This document shows positions 61,590 to 64,000 of a stretch of DNA of 64,000 bases, piece after piece. Origin of the DNA: Monarcha castaneiventris obscurior (Eukaryota; Chordata; Aves; Passeriformes; Monarchidae); contig JAMPIT010000434.1 of assembly GCA_026261815.1 (NCBI GenBank), positions 15,745,001 to 15,809,000 on the forward strand, written 5' to 3'. The position numbers and the translations under genes were made by a program. The first letter of the stretch is position 1; each line of letters starts with the position of its first letter. The notes beneath the pieces were generated by a model, which saw nothing but the letters and a program-made list of their open reading frames with translations, was not told where the DNA came from and ran no database searches.

Positions 61590-61784
61590 CTGCACAGCCC
61601 CTGCTGCTGCCTGCAGGGCCTGGCTCTGGGCTGGGCTGTGCACAGAAGCCCTGAGTGCCGTGGCTGCAGCACTGGGAAAGCTGTTTCTGCTCTCTACGCA
61701 ATGCTCGGTGGAACAGCAGGGCTCCTCTGGGAGACTGGGAGATGGGAACTGTAGGTGGACAAGCAGTGAGGCCATACACATCTC
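61590..61784 (-). CDS. candidate exon, minus strand, unidentified
   Basis: On the minus strand the acceptor cctcggcctgtcctttcag and donor GTGCAG followed by gtgagag are both near consensus and bound 195 nt, a multiple of three. Two frames are open throughout. One (phase 0) begins EMCMASLLVHLQFPSP. The other (phase 1) begins DVYGLTACPPTVPISQSP and is Gly/Pro/Ser-rich. It sits in a GC-rich block inside AT-rich DNA. It could be a 5'UTR exon spliced to 57048-57151, a coding exon, or a pseudo-exon. High GC by itself makes long open frames more likely, so the coding call is weak. Confidence 0.27.
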
Positions 61785-64000
61785 CTGAAAGGACAGGCCG
61801 AGGGAAGCTGTGATCCTTGTTTCCTGGGCTGCTCCCAGCATTGCTGACGGAATGCTGTTGGTTCCTGCCAGGTGCTCGTCCCAGCCAAGATCACAACTGG
61901 TCACTTGCTTAGAAGTGTTTGCTTTTATCTCTCTCTACAGCTTTCGCAGAACATTATTTCTTAGCTGAAAGGGAAAACTTATTCTGCTTCCTAGAAAACT
62001 GAGGATCACTCTGCACTGTCAAGATCTGCTTTCACAAAATACCCTCTTTTCCAAACGTATCTGAAGGAGAGCCCAGTAAGCACGTGCCAAACCCAGGAAG
62101 GTATTTTACCAGATTGTACTATTGTAAGTACTCAACTTTTCCCAGAAATCCTCCATACCAGAAGAGAAAAAACAACTAGAAAAAAAACAGCTTTCTCAGG
62201 CAATTCACTGTAGTTCCAATCCCCAAAGCAACAAGTACTCTTCTCAGCTTAACAGACAATAATATTTAGTTTTAGCCCTCTCCCCTCAGCCTTCCTTTAT
62301 ACAGCTTCTGCTGTTCTTCACTCTGTCTTCTTTCCCCATAGTGTCCTCACTTTTTACACAGAGAACAGCAGTGGTTGCAAAGGGACAGATCAGGCTGGAA
62401 GGGGTGACATAAAAGAGTTGTCAAAGCAAAGGGAGTTTTAAATTTCCTATTGCCAGGGCTCATCAGAGCTGACAAAAGTCCCTTCTCCATAAAATCTGGC
62501 CAATCTCCGCATATTATAATGCTAACAAAGTTTATATAAGGCACGGGAAAATTCTGAAGATGTGTGTTTTTAAATGTATTGGTAAGTCTGGTGAAGTAAA
62601 GGAATTATCACCAGCAATGAATGTGACTACAACTTTCTAGCATGTTTATTTTAGCATCATTGACACCACCCCAGATGCACCCAAGCTGAATTCCATCAGA
62701 CAGGATGAAGGTAAAACATAAAAACACATAACATATTTTGCTACTTATTTCCCAACTATGTTAATGACCTGCTTATTCCCTATAAAGAGGGTTGCTAGAA
62801 AGCAGAAACTTTCAGTGAATAGCGGCTTAAAAAATATCAGATGTCAGTGAGGAAAACACAATTAAATGGGATCAAAGCCTTGATCCCACTCCTTTTTCAA
62901 TTAGAATTGTCTGTTCAGATCTATCCTTCAATTTCACACTCTCACTCTCCAGCGCATATTCCCTTTGTACCCACAGCACCCATAGAAACACATAATCTTC
63001 ATTATGCATATGGGAAATAGGTGTGCAAATGATTATTTTTGCTTCAGAAATGAGACCTTGTTAGACTTTCACAAGTCTTCCATTCCAGTAGTGTCTGAGC
63101 ACTTCCATTACTGTAACATTTGGTAGTTGTCTTCACAACCTTCCCTTACAGTAGGAAATATTTTTATTTTCTTTCTTCAGATGAAGAAGCAAGGCAGAGC
63201 AATCTCCCAACATTCCCAAAGGAAGTTCGGACAGGAAAAGGGGCACAAGTGTTTTAGGTCCCATGCTAGCTTACTTTATCATGAACCAGCCCTGCAAGGT
63301 CACCAGGTCACTTGACTGTACATGCAAGCACCCATTCTCCAACCAGGAACATGACTGAAAGCAAAGAGCTCAAGTAATCCAAATCCCTTTTATGCCTTAG
63401 GGTTTATGGTGTTCTGCACCAAATCTCACTTCTCTCCAGCTTGAATAAACTTTTGATAAAAGTTTAAGTGATAATGAGATATACACCCATTTTGGCTTTT
63501 TAAAGCAAATGACCTTGGTCATGATGTAGATTGATGGGCAGAGTAACTGACTGAGACCAGGAATTACTGTTCAGTCACTGCCTCAGGCCAGAGCTCTGAG
63601 CAAAACACTCCGCCTGTTTCATGCTTTCCCTTACTATAAATGCAGGAGGGGAACCAACCTGTAAGAGTTTGAGATCACCCAGGGCAGACTTGTATTTATA
63701 CAAGCTATAACAGCTCTGCATTTTCAAGGAGTAATGTAGCTTTTTATCACCAGTTCAATAGGTTTAATGGATAAGTAGCAGTTTTATATATCTGCTCTTT
63801 CCTGTACTTGGCATCTCTTATCTCCTCATAAACTCCATGTTGAGACAGTCTTTTCTTCCCATTAAGAGTCTTTCCTGTGGGGCTGGTGGTGGCCACTGAA
63901 GGTGGAAGTTCCCTAGCCCAGCACCAGGAGGGGAGCAGGGAGCAGAGGGTCAGCTGTGCACAGGAACAGGCTGTACTGACATGAGGTCTTCAGGAATATC
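61785..64000. other. anonymous DNA to window edge
   Basis: No supported gene. The last 120 bases (63880-64000) become GC-rich and are cut by the window edge, so nothing can be concluded about them. Confidence 0.5.

Overview
The window is vertebrate nuclear DNA, AT-rich with low CpG, with no operons and no long uninterrupted genes. It is most likely from a bird. Four fragments of CR1, the dominant avian LINE, are readable. One retains the C-terminal end of the CR1 reverse-transcriptase ORF, and three keep the CR1 3' tail ending in degraded copies of the ATTCTATG repeat. A truncated ERV-type LTR at 36094-36450 resembles LTRs common in songbird genomes. I see no tRNA, rRNA, snRNA, known microRNA, CRISPR array or CpG island. 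No gene could be named with confidence. The window reads as gene-poor intergenic or long-intron sequence.

Layout. 1-16 kb: mostly anonymous AT-rich DNA with a CR1 fragment (2817-3612, minus), a 154-codon ORF that could end a plus-strand transcript (5355-5819, followed by two AATAAA signals), and two short tandem duplications (10.6 kb and 13.9 kb). 16-33 kb: anonymous DNA with a poly-C / G-quadruplex tract (21.0 kb), a candidate terminal exon (28435-28616) and stretches that look like conserved non-coding elements. 33-37 kb: two copies of an unrecognised repeat (33470-33670 and 35546-35733) flank candidate plus-strand exons (34374-34477, 34721-34782), followed by the LTR fragment. 37-46 kb: a (GT)11 microsatellite, possible enhancers, and an internally deleted CR1 (44348-45014). 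46-50 kb: three candidate plus-strand exons, the best being 49751-50017, whose 89 codons are open exactly from a splice acceptor to a GTAAGT donor. 50-64 kb: a third CR1 (52790-53139) and two well-bounded candidate exons on the minus strand (61590-61784 and 57048-57151), the second with an internal ATG.

How firm this is. The CR1 and LTR calls and the tandem and simple repeats are read directly from the sequence. All exon calls are inferences from splice signals plus an open frame. A 64 kb stretch of vertebrate DNA holds many such pseudo-exons by chance, so the exon calls carry low to moderate confidence and no function is assigned. Conserved-element calls rest on motif content only, because no alignment could be run.
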